Origin: Pseudomonas sp. TH31
GTDB lineage: Bacteria > Pseudomonadota > Gammaproteobacteria > Pseudomonadales > Pseudomonadaceae
Direction: 5' to 3'
Assembly: GCF_016650815.1 (NCBI RefSeq)
Contig: NZ_JAEKEZ010000029.1
Span: 744,001-808,000, forward strand
Length of the DNA stretch: 64,000 nucleotides
Shown here one piece after another: positions 46,023 to 55,862 of the stretch (positions within the stretch are counted from its first letter, which is position 1; every line of letters starts with the position of its first letter). The position numbers and the translations under genes are program-made. The notes under the pieces are model-generated. The model was not told the DNA's origin, did no database searches, and was given only the letters and a program-made list of their open reading frames with translations.

Positions 46023-47668
46023 ATGCAAGAAGTCAACTATGGCCGCAAAACCGACTCCTCGTTCTTTCTGGAGCCGGCCCCTGATCTGGTCGCCGTACGT
46101 ACCCTCCCCGGCGCTCCTGCCCTTGCCGACACCAGCGCCATCGCGTCAATGGAGGAAGCGCAGTTGGTGATGCGCTTCGAATCCTCAGGTCTGAGCGTTT
46201 TCAAGTTGCCCACCCAAGGAAGCGATCTGCAAGCCTGCAAGCGTTGTTTGCGCAATTTGCCCGTTGTGCGCTTTGCCGGCAGCGTATTGGTGACGCCGGG
46301 CACACTGGAACCGGTGATCTATACCGAGAATATGTTCATCAAGTTCGTGGATGCCCTGACTTCTCAAGACTGCGAAACGGTCATTAAAAGTGCCGGTCTT
46401 ACAATCAAGCAACAGCTCGACTACGCACAAAATGCTTACTTCGTGACTCCTGGCGAAGGCAGCGGAACCCAGGTCTTCAGCCAAGCGCTTTGCTTGCTCG
46501 AACACGCGGACGTGGAGTACTGCCATCCGGAACTGCTGACTCAACGCCGCTCACGCACCATTCACCCCAATCAGTGGCACCTGAAAAAAACTACCGTGAC
46601 CTATCAGTATGAAATCGATGCCAGCGCCAACGTCGAAGCCGCGCACGCTTTGAGCCAGGGCGAGAATGTGGTGATTGCCGTCATCGACGATGCCTTTGAT
46701 ATTGACCATCCTGAATTTTCCTCAGCCGATAAAATCGTTGCCCCCAGGAGCTTCAGAAACCCCAGACAACCCAGCAATGACCCGCGCCCTCAGGACAGTG
46801 ACGAAAGCCATGGCACCGCAGCCGCCGGCGTCGCCTGTGCCGACGGTCTGCATGGCGCAAGTGGCGTGGCGCCGAAAGCCCGCTTAATGCCAATCAGCCT
46901 GGGGGATAGCGACTCCCTCGGAGGACAAGCCGAAGCCAACGCATTCGTCTGGGCTGTCCGCAACGGCGCGGACATCATCAGTTGCAGTTGGGGTCCACCG
47001 GACGGAAACTGGGCCGACCCCTCGGACCCTGCCCATGACGAAGTCCACCGCTTGCCCGCCAATATTCGCCTGGCTATCGACTATGCGGCGATCAGGGGAC
47101 GCAAGGGCAAAGGCTGCCCGATCTTCTTCGCCGCAGGAAACGGCAATGAAAGTGTCGATAACGACGGTTATGCCAGTCATACCAATGTCATCGCCGTCGC
47201 CGCCTGTAACGACCACAATCGCCGCAGCGCCTACAGTGATTACGGCAAAGCTATCTGGTGCGCGTTCCCCAGCGATCATGAACACCATCCGGACGCAAAC
47301 TTCGAGCCTGCCAGTTCTGCCCCTCGCACCCGGGGCATATGGACAACTGACCTGCGCGGACGCAATGGCTACAACGACAAATCCCCCGGACAAGGTGACC
47401 CGTGGGGCAACTACACAGAGAATTTTGGCGGCACGTCGAGTGCCTGCCCGGGGCTGCCGGCGTGGCTGCGCTGATCCTGTCGGCCAACCCCGCGCTGACG
47501 CGTGAGGAGGTTCGCTCGATCCTTGCCGCCTGTTGCGACAAGATCACGCACCCTCAGGATGGAGAGCTGGGCAAATACGACCAGAATGGCCATAGCCATT
47601 ATTACGGCCATGGAAGACTCAATGCCTTGAAGGCAGTGCGTTTGGCCCTGGACAAAACGCCCGCCTGA
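46023..47668 (+). pseudogene. S8 subtilase without signal peptide, frameshifted as sequenced
   Basis: This is a serine peptidase of about 548 residues. An N-terminal region of about 205 residues resembles no domain I can name, although part of it (VTPGEGSGTQVFSQALCLLE) is propeptide-like. The subtilase triad is Asp222 (AVIDDAFDIDHPEF), His263 (DESHGTAAAGVACA) and Ser472 (FGGTSSACPG), with oxyanion Asn373. No signal peptide or membrane segment is visible, so it may act in the cytoplasm or leave by a non-Sec route. The frame breaks in the G4 run at 47450-47453, right after Ser472; adding one G continues as GAAGVAALILSANPALT. The ATG at 46023 follows AAGGA. A terminator closes the gene. Confidence 0.83.
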
Positions 47669-47683
47669 CTCCGGGGTTCAGGC

Positions 47684-47713
47684 AAAAAAACCCGGAGCAA
47701 GTCCGGGTTTTTT
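47684..47713. terminator. bidirectional terminator between the subtilase and aapP
   Basis: The stem AACCCGGA/TCCGGGTT with a 5-base loop has A7 before and T6 after it, serving the convergent genes. Confidence 0.9.
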
Positions 47714-47729
47714 CATTGCAAAGTGTCGA

Positions 47730-48494
47730 TCAATGCAGGATCTGGCTCAGGAACAGCTTGGTCCGATCATTCTGCGGGTTGTCGAAGAAGTCGTTCGGCG
47801 CAGCCTGTTCGACGATTTCGCCTTTGTCCATGAAGATCACGCGATTGGCCACGGTGCGGGCGAAGCCCATTTCGTGGGTTACGCAGAGCATGGTCATACC
47901 GTCTTCGGCCAGGCCGATCATGGTGTCCAGCACCTCTTTCACCATCTCGGGGTCGAGTGCCGAGGTCGGTTCATCGAACAGCATGATTTTCGGTTTCATG
48001 CACAGGGCACGGGCAATCGCCACACGCTGTTGCTGACCGCCGGACAGTTGCCCCGGGAATTTATGCGCCTGCTCCGGAATGCGTACGCGTTCCAGGTAGT
48101 GCATGGCGATTTCTTCGGCCTTGCGTTTCGGCATCTTGCGCACCCACATAGGTGCCAGGGTGCAGTTCTGCAGGATGGTCAGGTGCGGGAACAGGTTGAA
48201 GTGCTGGAACACCATGCCAACTTCGCGGCGGATCGCTTCGATCTGCTTGAGGTCGTTGGTCAGTTCCACGCCATCGACCACGATGCGGCCCTGCTGGTGT
48301 TCTTCCAGGCGATTGAGGCAACGGATGGTGGTCGATTTGCCGGAACCCGATGGGCCGCACAGGACGATACGCTCGCCCTGCTTGACGTTCAGGTTGATGT
48401 CTTTCAACACGTGGAACTGGCCGTACCACTTGTTCACGCCCTGCATCTGAATAATGCCTTCAGGGCTCACAGGCTGTTTGATCGCTTCACTCAT
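47730..48494 (-). CDS. aapP: general amino-acid ABC transporter ATP-binding protein AapP
   Basis: This 254-residue ABC ATPase drives amino-acid import. It has Walker A GPSGSGKST, signature LSGGQQQRVAIARAL, Walker B IMLFDEPTSALD and the H-loop in MLCVTHEMGFA. It is the last gene of aapJ-aapQ-aapM-aapP and matches the polar amino-acid (AapP/BztD/GltL) group. Confidence 0.94.
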   Translation of the reverse strand: MSEAIKQPVSPEGIIQMQGVNKWYGQFHVLKDINLNVKQGERIVLCGPSGSGKSTTIRCLNRLEEHQQGRIVVDGVELTNDLKQIEAIRREVGMVFQHFNLFPHLTILQNCTLAPMWVRKMPKRKAEEIAMHYLERVRIPEQAHKFPGQLSGGQQQRVAIARALCMKPKIMLFDEPTSALDPEMVKEVLDTMIGLAEDGMTMLCVTHEMGFARTVANRVIFMDKGEIVEQAAPNDFFDNPQNDRTKLFLSQILH

Positions 48495-48505
48495 AAACTA
48501 CGCTC

Positions 48506-49603
48506 CTAACGCTTGTGGCCAGTGTCCAGCTTACGTTCCAAATGCATGGAGTAGCGGGACATACCAAAACAGAAAATCCAGAACACCAGGGCCGCGAACA
48601 CATAGCCTTCGGTGGCCATGCCCAGCCATTTCGGGTCGGCGGCGGCTTGCTTGACGCTGTTGAGCAGGTCGAACAGGCCGATGATGATCACCAGGCTTGT
48701 GTCCTTGAACAGCGCAATGAAGGTGTTGACGATGCCCGGGATCACCAGCTTCAGGGCTTGCGGCAGAATCACCAGGCCCATGCTGCGCCAGTAACCAAGG
48801 CCCATCGCTGCAGCCGCTTCGTACTGACCTTTAGGGATCGCTTGCAGACCACCGCGCACCACTTCGGCCACGTAGGCCGACTGGAACAGGATCACGCCAA
48901 TCAGTGCCCGCAGCAGTTTGTCGAAGTTCATGCCTTCAGGCAGGAACAACGGCAGCATCACCGAGGACATGAACAGCACCGTGATCAACGGCACGCCGCG
49001 CCAGAACTCGATGAAGGTCACGCAGACCACTCGAATCGCCGGCATGTTCGAACGACGCCCCAGCGCCAGGATGATCCCCAGCGGCAGCGCACCGGCGATA
49101 CCGACGGTAGCGATGACCAGGGTCAGCATCAGGCCGCCCCACTGGCTGGTCGCGACGTTGGTCAGGCCAAAGATCCCGCCATGCAACAGGAAGTAGGAAA
49201 TGATCGGGAACGCCACCAGGAAGCTCAGCCCGTACACCGCTTTACGGTGAAAGCGCGAGATGAACAGGGGGGCCACGCCGATAACCGCCAGCCACACGGT
49301 CAGGTCCACACGCCAGCGCAGTTCCGGCGGGTAGTAGCCGTACATGAACTGGCCGAAACGCTGCTGGATGAACACCCAGCAGGCGCCGTCCTTGGTGCAG
49401 TCGGCGCGGGTCGTGCCGACCCAGTTGGCGTCCAGGATCGCCCAATGCAGCAGCGGCGGAACCACCAGGTAGATCAGGTAGAACGCGAACAGGGTCAGCA
49501 GGGTGTTGATCCAGCTGGAGAACATGTTGGCGCGCATCCACGCCACCACACCGATGCTGCTGTGAGGGGGTGGCATGTCAGGTTTGAAAGTATGGGATGT
49601 CAT
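48506..49603 (-). CDS. aapM: amino-acid ABC transporter permease AapM
   Basis: This 365-residue inner-membrane permease has the HisMQ-type C-terminal core (EFWRGVPLITVLFMSSVMLP; EVVRGGLQAIPKGQYEAAAA, the EAA loop that contacts AapP). It also has the long N-terminal extension with extra membrane segments typical of AapM/BztC. The start ATG is at 49603, 10 bases after aapQ. Confidence 0.93.
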   Translation of the reverse strand: MTSHTFKPDMPPPHSSIGVVAWMRANMFSSWINTLLTLFAFYLIYLVVPPLLHWAILDANWVGTTRADCTKDGACWVFIQQRFGQFMYGYYPPELRWRVDLTVWLAVIGVAPLFISRFHRKAVYGLSFLVAFPIISYFLLHGGIFGLTNVATSQWGGLMLTLVIATVGIAGALPLGIILALGRRSNMPAIRVVCVTFIEFWRGVPLITVLFMSSVMLPLFLPEGMNFDKLLRALIGVILFQSAYVAEVVRGGLQAIPKGQYEAAAAMGLGYWRSMGLVILPQALKLVIPGIVNTFIALFKDTSLVIIIGLFDLLNSVKQAAADPKWLGMATEGYVFAALVFWIFCFGMSRYSMHLERKLDTGHKR

Positions 49604-49613
49604 GTGCGCTTCC

Positions 49614-50795
49614 TCACCGCTCGATCAGCGCAATGCGCTTGTTGTACCAGTTCATCAGCAGGGAAATGCTGATACTGATCGCCAGGTACACGCTCATGGT
49701 GATGGCAATAACCTCGATCGCCTGCCCGGTCTGGTTCAGCACCGTACCGGCAAACAACGAGACCATTTCCGGATAACCGATACCGGCCGCCAGCGAGGAG
49801 TTCTTCGCCAGGTTCAGGTATTGGCTGGTCAGTGGCGGGATGATCACGCGCAGAGCTTGCGGGATGATCACCTTGCGCAGGGTCGGGCCGTTGCGCAGCC
49901 CGAGGGAACGTGCCGCTTCGGTCTGGCCGTGGCTGACCGACTTGATGCCCGAACGCACGATCTCGGCGATAAACGCCGCGGTGTACACGGTCAGGGCCAG
50001 GGTCAGCGCCAGCAGTTCGGGGATCAATACCCAGCCACCGACAAAGTTGAAGCCTTGCAGCTTGGGCAGTTCCCAGTGCAACGGCGCGCCGAAGATCAAT
50101 GCGCAGAGCGCCGGGATCACCACGATGATCGCCAGCCCCACCCAGAACTTGTGGAACGGTACGCCGGTGGCTTCGAAACGCTTGTTGGCCCAGCGGCACA
50201 TCATCACGATGGCAACAATGGCTATCACGACGCTGATCGCGAATGCCCAGAACCCACTCGACATTTGCGCGGCCGGCATGTTCAGGCCACGGCTGCTGAC
50301 AAAGAAGGTGTCGCCGAAGTTATGGCTGGCACGCGGCCCCGGCATGGTCAGGAACACCGCGAAGTACCAGAACAGGATTTGCAGCAGCGGCGGTATGTTA
50401 CGGAAGACCTCCACGTAAACCGTCGCCAGCTTGCTGACGATCCAGTTCGGCGACAGCCGTGCCACGCCAACGATGAAACCGAGGAGGGTCGCCAGGACCA
50501 CGCCAATGACGGTCACCAGCAACGTGTTAAGCAGGCCAATGACAAACACCCGGGCATAGGTGTCCGATTCGGTGTAGTCGATCAGGTGTTGAGCGATGCC
50601 GAACCCGGCACTGCGATCCAGAAAGCTGAAGCCGGAGGTAATCCCCCGGTGTTGAAGGTTGGTTTGCGTATTGTTGAACAGGTACCAGCCCATCGCGACG
50701 ACCGCGACAATCGTGATGATCTGGAAGAGCCACGCACGCACTTTTGGATCGCTGAGGCTGAGCCTCTGCTTTGGTGCGCCGATTGATTTTTGCAT
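49614..50795 (-). CDS. aapQ: amino-acid ABC transporter permease AapQ
   Basis: This 393-residue permease pairs with AapM. It has a large periplasmic loop between the first segments and the conserved EAA motif (AEIVRSGIKSVSHGQTEAAR). It is separated from aapJ by 65 bases that contain a strong hairpin without a T-tract, likely reducing expression relative to aapJ. Confidence 0.93.
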   Translation of the reverse strand: MQKSIGAPKQRLSLSDPKVRAWLFQIITIVAVVAMGWYLFNNTQTNLQHRGITSGFSFLDRSAGFGIAQHLIDYTESDTYARVFVIGLLNTLLVTVIGVVLATLLGFIVGVARLSPNWIVSKLATVYVEVFRNIPPLLQILFWYFAVFLTMPGPRASHNFGDTFFVSSRGLNMPAAQMSSGFWAFAISVVIAIVAIVMMCRWANKRFEATGVPFHKFWVGLAIIVVIPALCALIFGAPLHWELPKLQGFNFVGGWVLIPELLALTLALTVYTAAFIAEIVRSGIKSVSHGQTEAARSLGLRNGPTLRKVIIPQALRVIIPPLTSQYLNLAKNSSLAAGIGYPEMVSLFAGTVLNQTGQAIEVIAITMSVYLAISISISLLMNWYNKRIALIER

Positions 50796-50824
50796 GAAGT
50801 GCCCCGCAAAGAATGGAACAGAAC

Positions 50825-50853
50825 ATCACCCGGTGGTTGGCCCACCGGGTGAT
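50825..50853. promoter_or_regulatory. hairpin between aapJ and aapQ
   Basis: A perfect 12-bp stem ATCACCCGGTGG / CCACCGGGTGAT has a 5-base loop and no T-tract. Such hairpins after binding-protein genes often stabilise the upstream mRNA, so aapJ is made in excess over the permeases. Confidence 0.75.
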
Positions 50854-50860
50854 AGAACCA

Positions 50861-51892
50861 TCAGCGCACTGGTGGTGCGTATTGAATGCCGCCGTTGGTC
50901 CACAGCGCATTCAGGCCACGGTCGATTTCCAGCGGAGTGCTCTTGCCGAGGTTTTTCTCGAAGATTTCGCCGTAGTTACCGACTTGGGAAACGATCTTGA
51001 CGACCCAGTCCTTCGGCAGCTTCAGGTCTTTGCCGTATTCGCCGTCAGCACCCAACATACGGGCAACATCCGGGTTCTTGGTCGACTTGGCTTCTTCAAG
51101 CACGTTTTTCGAGGTGATACCGGCTTCTTCGGTGTTCAGCAGCGCGTAGCCAACCCAGCGAACGATCGCCAGCCATTCGTCATCGCCATTACGCACGACA
51201 GGGCCCAGCGGCTCCTTGGAGATGGTTTCCGGCAGCACGACGTAGTCTTTTGGCGAAGCCAGCTTGCTGCGCTGTGCGTACAGCTGCGACTTGTCGGAGG
51301 TCAGAACGTCGCAACGACCGGATTCCAGCGACTTGGCGCTTTCATCGGAGGTGTCGAAAGTGATCGGGGTGTACTTCAGGCCGTTGGCGCGGAAGTAGTC
51401 GGACACGTTCAGCTCGGTGGTGGTACCGGCCTGGATGCAGATGGTCGCGCCATCCAGTTCCTTGGCACTTTTCACGCCCAGCTTGCTGTTGGCCAGGAAG
51501 CCCACGCCGTCGTAGTAAGTGATGAAACCAGGGAATTTCAAGCCCATGCCCGCGTCACGGGAGCTGGTCATGGTGGTGTTACGCGAAAGGATGTCGATTT
51601 CGCCGGACTGCAACGCGGTGAAGCGCTCCTTGGCGTTCAACTGGCTGAATTTGACCTTGGTGGCGTCGCCGAAAACGGCAGCTGCCACAGCGCGGCAGAC
51701 GTCAGCGTCGATCCCGAGGATCTTGCCGGTGGAATCCGGAACCGAGAAGCCCGGCAAACCGTCGCTCACGCCGCACTGTACGAAACCTTTCTTCTGCACT
51801 GCATCCAGGGTTGCACCCGCCTGAGCGAACCCACTGACACCGAGCACTGCGGCTGCAGTCACGATGGCCAGGGTGGATTTCAACATTTTCAT
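50861..51892 (-). CDS. aapJ: amino-acid ABC transporter substrate-binding protein AapJ
   Basis: This 343-residue periplasmic binding protein has a clear signal peptide (MKMLKSTLAIVTAAAVLGVS then GFAQA). The body is of the polar amino-acid type (VQCGVSDGLPGFSVPDSTGK). AapJ-type proteins bind a broad range of L-amino acids, especially acidic ones. A strong GGAGG site lies 5 bases before the ATG. It is the first gene of the aap operon. Confidence 0.94.
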   Translation of the reverse strand: MKMLKSTLAIVTAAAVLGVSGFAQAGATLDAVQKKGFVQCGVSDGLPGFSVPDSTGKILGIDADVCRAVAAAVFGDATKVKFSQLNAKERFTALQSGEIDILSRNTTMTSSRDAGMGLKFPGFITYYDGVGFLANSKLGVKSAKELDGATICIQAGTTTELNVSDYFRANGLKYTPITFDTSDESAKSLESGRCDVLTSDKSQLYAQRSKLASPKDYVVLPETISKEPLGPVVRNGDDEWLAIVRWVGYALLNTEEAGITSKNVLEEAKSTKNPDVARMLGADGEYGKDLKLPKDWVVKIVSQVGNYGEIFEKNLGKSTPLEIDRGLNALWTNGGIQYAPPVR

Positions 51893-52360
51893 TCAAACCT
51901 CCAGTTTTGCTCTTGTTGTGTCGGAGCGTGAGTCCCGTCGCACCCTTTTGAGGCGTTGTTGACCCGTGTTGGCTTTTTTTGGGGTCAACCGACATAAGAC
52001 TTTAGCTATGAGTCTAGTAGGAGAAAATCCACATCATGGATAACTCACTTCTCACCAATCGGCCGAACGGGCTGTAGCCCTTTCACGTTCGCTAAGCCCG
52101 TAACGGCCACTGGCGAACATCCATCACCGGATTCTTTGCTATCCCGTCGTCAGCAGTACACTGATAGTGTTACCGCCAGGCACGAGATTGGTTGCACAGG
52201 TTTTCCCATAGCAAAGCCCGTACCACACCGAACGCTTAAGCGATTCAGCGACAGGTCAATAGCAAAACTTGTAGCCTTGCGACATCTTCTTAACTGATCA
52301 ACGCGGTACGCACTCACATCACGCACTTAATGAGAGCGCCCGCACATTATTGGAGCAACC
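51893..52360. promoter_or_regulatory. 468-bp divergent gap between aapJ and estB
   Basis: I see no gene in this gap. It must carry the aapJ promoter and the estB promoter. A short symmetric stretch (AGACT-N9-AGTCT near 52001-52020) lies on the aapJ side. A sigma-54-like string at 52179 was examined and rejected. Confidence 0.45.
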
Positions 52361-53017
52361 ATGACCCAGCCCTTGATTCTTCAGCCCGGCAAGCCCGTAG
52401 ACGCCTGCGTTATCTGGCTGCACGGCCTGGGCGCCGATCGCTATGACTTTCTGCCAGTGGCCGAAGCCCTGCAGGAAAGCTTGTTGACCACCCGTTTCGT
52501 TCTGCCCCAGGCGCCGACTCGCGCTGTCACTATCAACGGCGGCTACGAGATGCCGAGCTGGTACGACATATTGGCCATGAACCCGGCGCGCGCCATCAGC
52601 TGCGAGCAGCTGGATGAGTCGGCAAACAGGGTCATTGAACTGATCGAAGAGCAGCGAGCCAGCGGAATAGACGCCTCGCGGATCTTCCTGGCCGGTTTTT
52701 CCCAGGGGGGCGCGGTGGTGTTGCACAGCGCTTTCCTGAAATGGCAGGGAGCCCTGGGTGGCGTACTCGCCCTGTCTACTTATGCACCGACATTCAGTGA
52801 TGAACTGGAGCTTTCAGCCAGCCAGCAGCGCATTCCGGTGCTGTGCGTGCACGGCCAGTACGATGACGTGGTTCAGAACGCCATGGGCCGCAGCGCTTAC
52901 GAGCATTTAAAGCTGCGTGGTGTCACCGTGACATGGCAGGAATACCCAATGGGTCACGAAGTGTTACCCGAAGAAATTCGCGACATTGGCGTCTGGCTGG
53001 CCGAGCGTTTGCGTTAA
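52361..53017 (+). CDS. estB: carboxylesterase EstB (alpha/beta hydrolase)
   Basis: This 218-residue esterase is close to the structurally known P. fluorescens carboxylesterase II. The triad is Ser114 (AGFSQGG), Asp168 (GQYDDV) and His199 (PMGHEVLP), the same numbering as that enzyme as I recall it. It hydrolyses short acyl esters or acylated proteins. It is followed by rhlB on the same strand, with a separate upstream region. Confidence 0.93.
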   Translation: MTQPLILQPGKPVDACVIWLHGLGADRYDFLPVAEALQESLLTTRFVLPQAPTRAVTINGGYEMPSWYDILAMNPARAISCEQLDESANRVIELIEEQRASGIDASRIFLAGFSQGGAVVLHSAFLKWQGALGGVLALSTYAPTFSDELELSASQQRIPVLCVHGQYDDVVQNAMGRSAYEHLKLRGVTVTWQEYPMGHEVLPEEIRDIGVWLAERLR

Positions 53018-53125
53018 CTCTTTATATGAAACGAACCTCCTTTAGCCTCCTTTGATCATCCCGCTACGCCGCGCCCGATTCTTGCATTACACTGGCCGGC
53101 GTACATTCCTTAACCAATTGATGAG

Positions 53126-54612
53126 ATGACCGTGCTCAAAGCACTCAAAAAAATGTTCGGTAAGAGCGAGGCTGAGCAGCTCGCGCCAGTCGCCAGCGCT
53201 CCGTCTCACACACCCAGCCACCGCACCGACGGTCATCAGCCTGGCCGGACCGCAGCCGCAGCGGCACCGAAACACGAGCCGGTGACCACACCGGCCGCCC
53301 CACCTGTCGAGGCCATCGCCGTAGAGCAACCGCTCATCGAAGCGCCGAAACCTGCAAAACCGCGTCGCGAACCGAAGCCCAAGGCACCGGTTATTCCCTG
53401 GAAACTCGAAGACTTCGCCGTCGACCCCATGGAAGGCAAGACCCGCTTCCACGATTTCAAGCTCGCGCCTGAACTGATGCACGCCATCCAGGACCTCGGG
53501 TTCCCGTACTGCACGCCGATCCAGGCGCAAGTCCTCGGTTTCACCCTGGCCGGCAAAGACGCCATCGGGCGCGCCCAGACCGGCACCGGCAAAACCGCAG
53601 CGTTCCTGATTTCGATCATCACGCAACTGCTGGAAACCCCGCCGCCGAAAGAACGCTACATGGGTGAACCGCGGGCGCTGATCATCGCGCCGACCCGCGA
53701 ACTGGTGGTGCAGATCGCCAAGGACGCCGCCGACCTGACCAAGTACACCGGCCTCAACGTCATGACGTTTGTTGGCGGCATGGACTTCGACAAGCAGCTC
53801 AAGCACCTCGAAGCCCGTCACTGCGACATCCTTGTCGCCACCCGGGCCGTTTGCTGGACTTCAACCAGCGCGGCGACGTGCACCTGGACATGGTCGAAGT
53901 CATGGTCCTGGACGAGGCCGACCGGATGCTCGACATGGGTTTCATCCCACAAGTGCGCCAGATTATTCGCCAGACCCCGCCGAAAAACGAGCGTCAGACG
54001 CTGCTGTTCTCCGCGACCTTCACCGAAGACGTGATGAACCTGGCCAAGCAATGGACCACCGAGCCGTCGATCGTCGAAATCGAAGCGCAGAACGTGGCCA
54101 GCGAAAACGTCGAGCAACACATCTACGCCGTAGCGGGTGCCGACAAGTACAAGCTGCTTTACAACCTGGTCACCGACAACGGTTGGGAGCGAGTGATGGT
54201 CTTCGCCAACCGCAAGGATGAAGTGCGGCGCATCGAAGAACGCCTGGTACGCGATGGCGTCAACGCCGCGCAACTGTCAGGCGACGTGCCGCAGCACAAG
54301 CGGATCAAGACCCTGGAAGGTTTCCGCGAAGGCAAGATCCGCGTGCTGGTCGCCACCGATGTTGCCGGTCGCGGCATCCACATCGACGGCATCAGCCACG
54401 TGATCAACTTCACCCTGCCGGAAGTCCCGGACGACTACGTACACCGCATCGGTCGTACCGGTCGCGCGGGTGCCGATGGCGTGTCCATCAGCTTTGCCGG
54501 TGAAGATGACTCCTACCAGCTACCGTCCATCGAGGCGCTGCTGGGTAAAAAAATCAGCTGTGAAACGCCACCGACGCATCTGCTGCGGGCGGTTGAGCGC
54601 AAGCGTCCGTAA
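53126..54612 (+). pseudogene. rhlB: DEAD-box RNA helicase RhlB, frameshifted as sequenced
   Basis: RhlB unwinds RNA in the RNase E degradosome. About 495 residues are expected. It has a basic, alanine/proline-rich N-terminal extension (to about residue 90), then the helicase core: Q motif, AQTGTGKTAAF, PTRELVVQI, the TPGR box, VLDEADRMLD, FSATFTEDV and HRIGRTGRAG. The frame breaks at 53841-53843, where CCC should be CCCC before GGG. Repair restores DILVATPGRLLDFNQRGDVH. The break falls inside motif Ib, so as written the protein would end about 60 residues later. A sequencing deletion is more likely. Confidence 0.9.
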
Positions 54613-54632
54613 ATCGGAACGTACTGAAAGAG

Positions 54633-54662
54633 GCGCAGCCGGCAACGGACTGCGCTTTTTTT
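54633..54662 (+). terminator. terminator after rhlB
   Basis: The stem GCGCAG/CTGCGC has an 11-base loop and is followed by T7. Confidence 0.85.
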
Positions 54663-54701
54663 CGCCCGGCTTTTTTCAACAGGAGCTTGCCCAAGACAAC
54701 T

Positions 54702-54723
54702 AAAAGTCCATAATGGACAAATT
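54702..54723 (+). promoter_or_regulatory. near-palindromic site upstream of dauB
   Basis: AAAAGTCCA-N2-ATGGA contains the perfect short palindrome GTCCATAATGGAC. The same string (with one symmetric half changed) recurs at 58647-58668 ahead of the divergent binding-protein gene. It is a candidate DauR operator. Confidence 0.6.
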
Positions 54724-54751
54724 AGTTTACTTGTCACTCCCGGAGCCGACC

Positions 54752-55698
54752 ATGTCCAGTACGCCTTACGTGATCACCCAACCCCAGGCCCGCGAACTAT
54801 TGGCACAGGTCGACGTGCCGAAGATCCTGCGCAAGCTGTTCCGCGACCTGGCCGCCGGGCAAGCCGTGCAACCGGCGCAGCAACTGGTGGAATTCCCGAA
54901 GGGTGCCGGCGACTTCATCAACTACCTGGGGGTGTTGGCGGAGGATGGGGTTTACGGGGTCAAGACTTCGCCTTACATCGTGCGCGAGCAAGGCCCGCTG
55001 GTAACGGCGTGGACGTTGTTGATGTCGATGCAAACCGGCCAGCCGTTGATGCTCTGCGACGCCGCCGAGCTGACCACCGCTCGTACTGCCGCAACCACCG
55101 CCGTGGCCGTCGACGCTCTCGCCCCGCTGAAGGCCCGGCGCCTGGCGATTATCGGCAGCGGCAAAGTGGCTCAAGCCCACCTGCATTACGTGAAGGATCT
55201 GCGGGACTGGCAGAGCATCAGCCTGTACTCGCCCGGCTTGAGCGAACTGGAACCGCAAGCCTTGGCACGACTCAAGGGCCTCGATTCCCGACTGACCCTG
55301 GTCGACAGTCGTGAAGCCGCCATTCATGACGCCGATGTGATCATGCTCTGCACGTCCTCCGCCGGCCCGGTGATTGATCCGTCGAGACTGACCAGACCGG
55401 CGCTGATCACCTCAATCAGTACCAATGCTCCCCGCGCCCACGAAGTGCCGCCCCAGAGCCTCAATGACATGCAGGTGTTCTGCGACTATCGTCAGACCAC
55501 CCCGGCTCGGCCGGTGAAATGCTGATAGCCGGCGAACAACATGGCTGGGACAAAAGCGCGATTGTTGGCGACCTGCCCGAGTTGCTCAGCGACAGGGTCC
55601 TGCGCCCCGGTTATGACCGTCATGTGTTCTTCCGCTCCATCGGCCTGGGCCTGGAAGACATCGCACTGGCCAATGCGATCTACCAACTAAACCGCTAA
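54752..55698 (+). pseudogene. dauB: NAD(P)H-dependent L-arginine dehydrogenase DauB (ornithine cyclodeaminase family), frameshifted as sequenced
   Basis: This mu-crystallin/ornithine-cyclodeaminase-fold protein of about 315 residues has a dinucleotide site (LAIIGSGKVAQAHLHYVKDL). From its place before dauA and dauR it is DauB, which reduces the 2-ketoarginine iminium to L-arginine, completing D-to-L conversion. The ATG at 54752 starts MSSTPYVITQPQARELL. The frame breaks at 55500-55505 where CCCCGG should be CCCCGGG. Repair gives TTPGSAGEMLIAGEQHGWDK and a natural end at 55698. A REP separates it from dauA. Confidence 0.86.
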
Positions 55699-55711
55699 CC
55701 CCACAAACCCT

Positions 55712-55809
55712 GTAGGAGCTGTCGAGTGAAACGAGGCTGCGATCTTTTGATCTTGACCTCAAAAGCACAATCAAAAGATCGCAGCCTCGTTTCACTCGAC
55801 AGCTCCTAC
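55712..55809. repeat. REP inverted pair, family A, between dauB and dauA
   Basis: Inverted arms GTCGAGTGAAACGAGGCTGC and the complement flank a 30-bp loop. It lies between two genes that are co-transcribed in PAO1, so it may tune expression or processing. Confidence 0.9.
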
Positions 55810-55862
55810 AGTCCCACAGGTTTCTCCGAAATTTCAGCATTTTCGCCCCACAGGAGACGTTC

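Noticed and set aside
52179..52195. sigma-54-like sequence GGCACGAGATTGGTTGC
   Set aside because: The GG and GC are separated by 13 bases instead of the required 10, so it cannot be a normal -24/-12 promoter.
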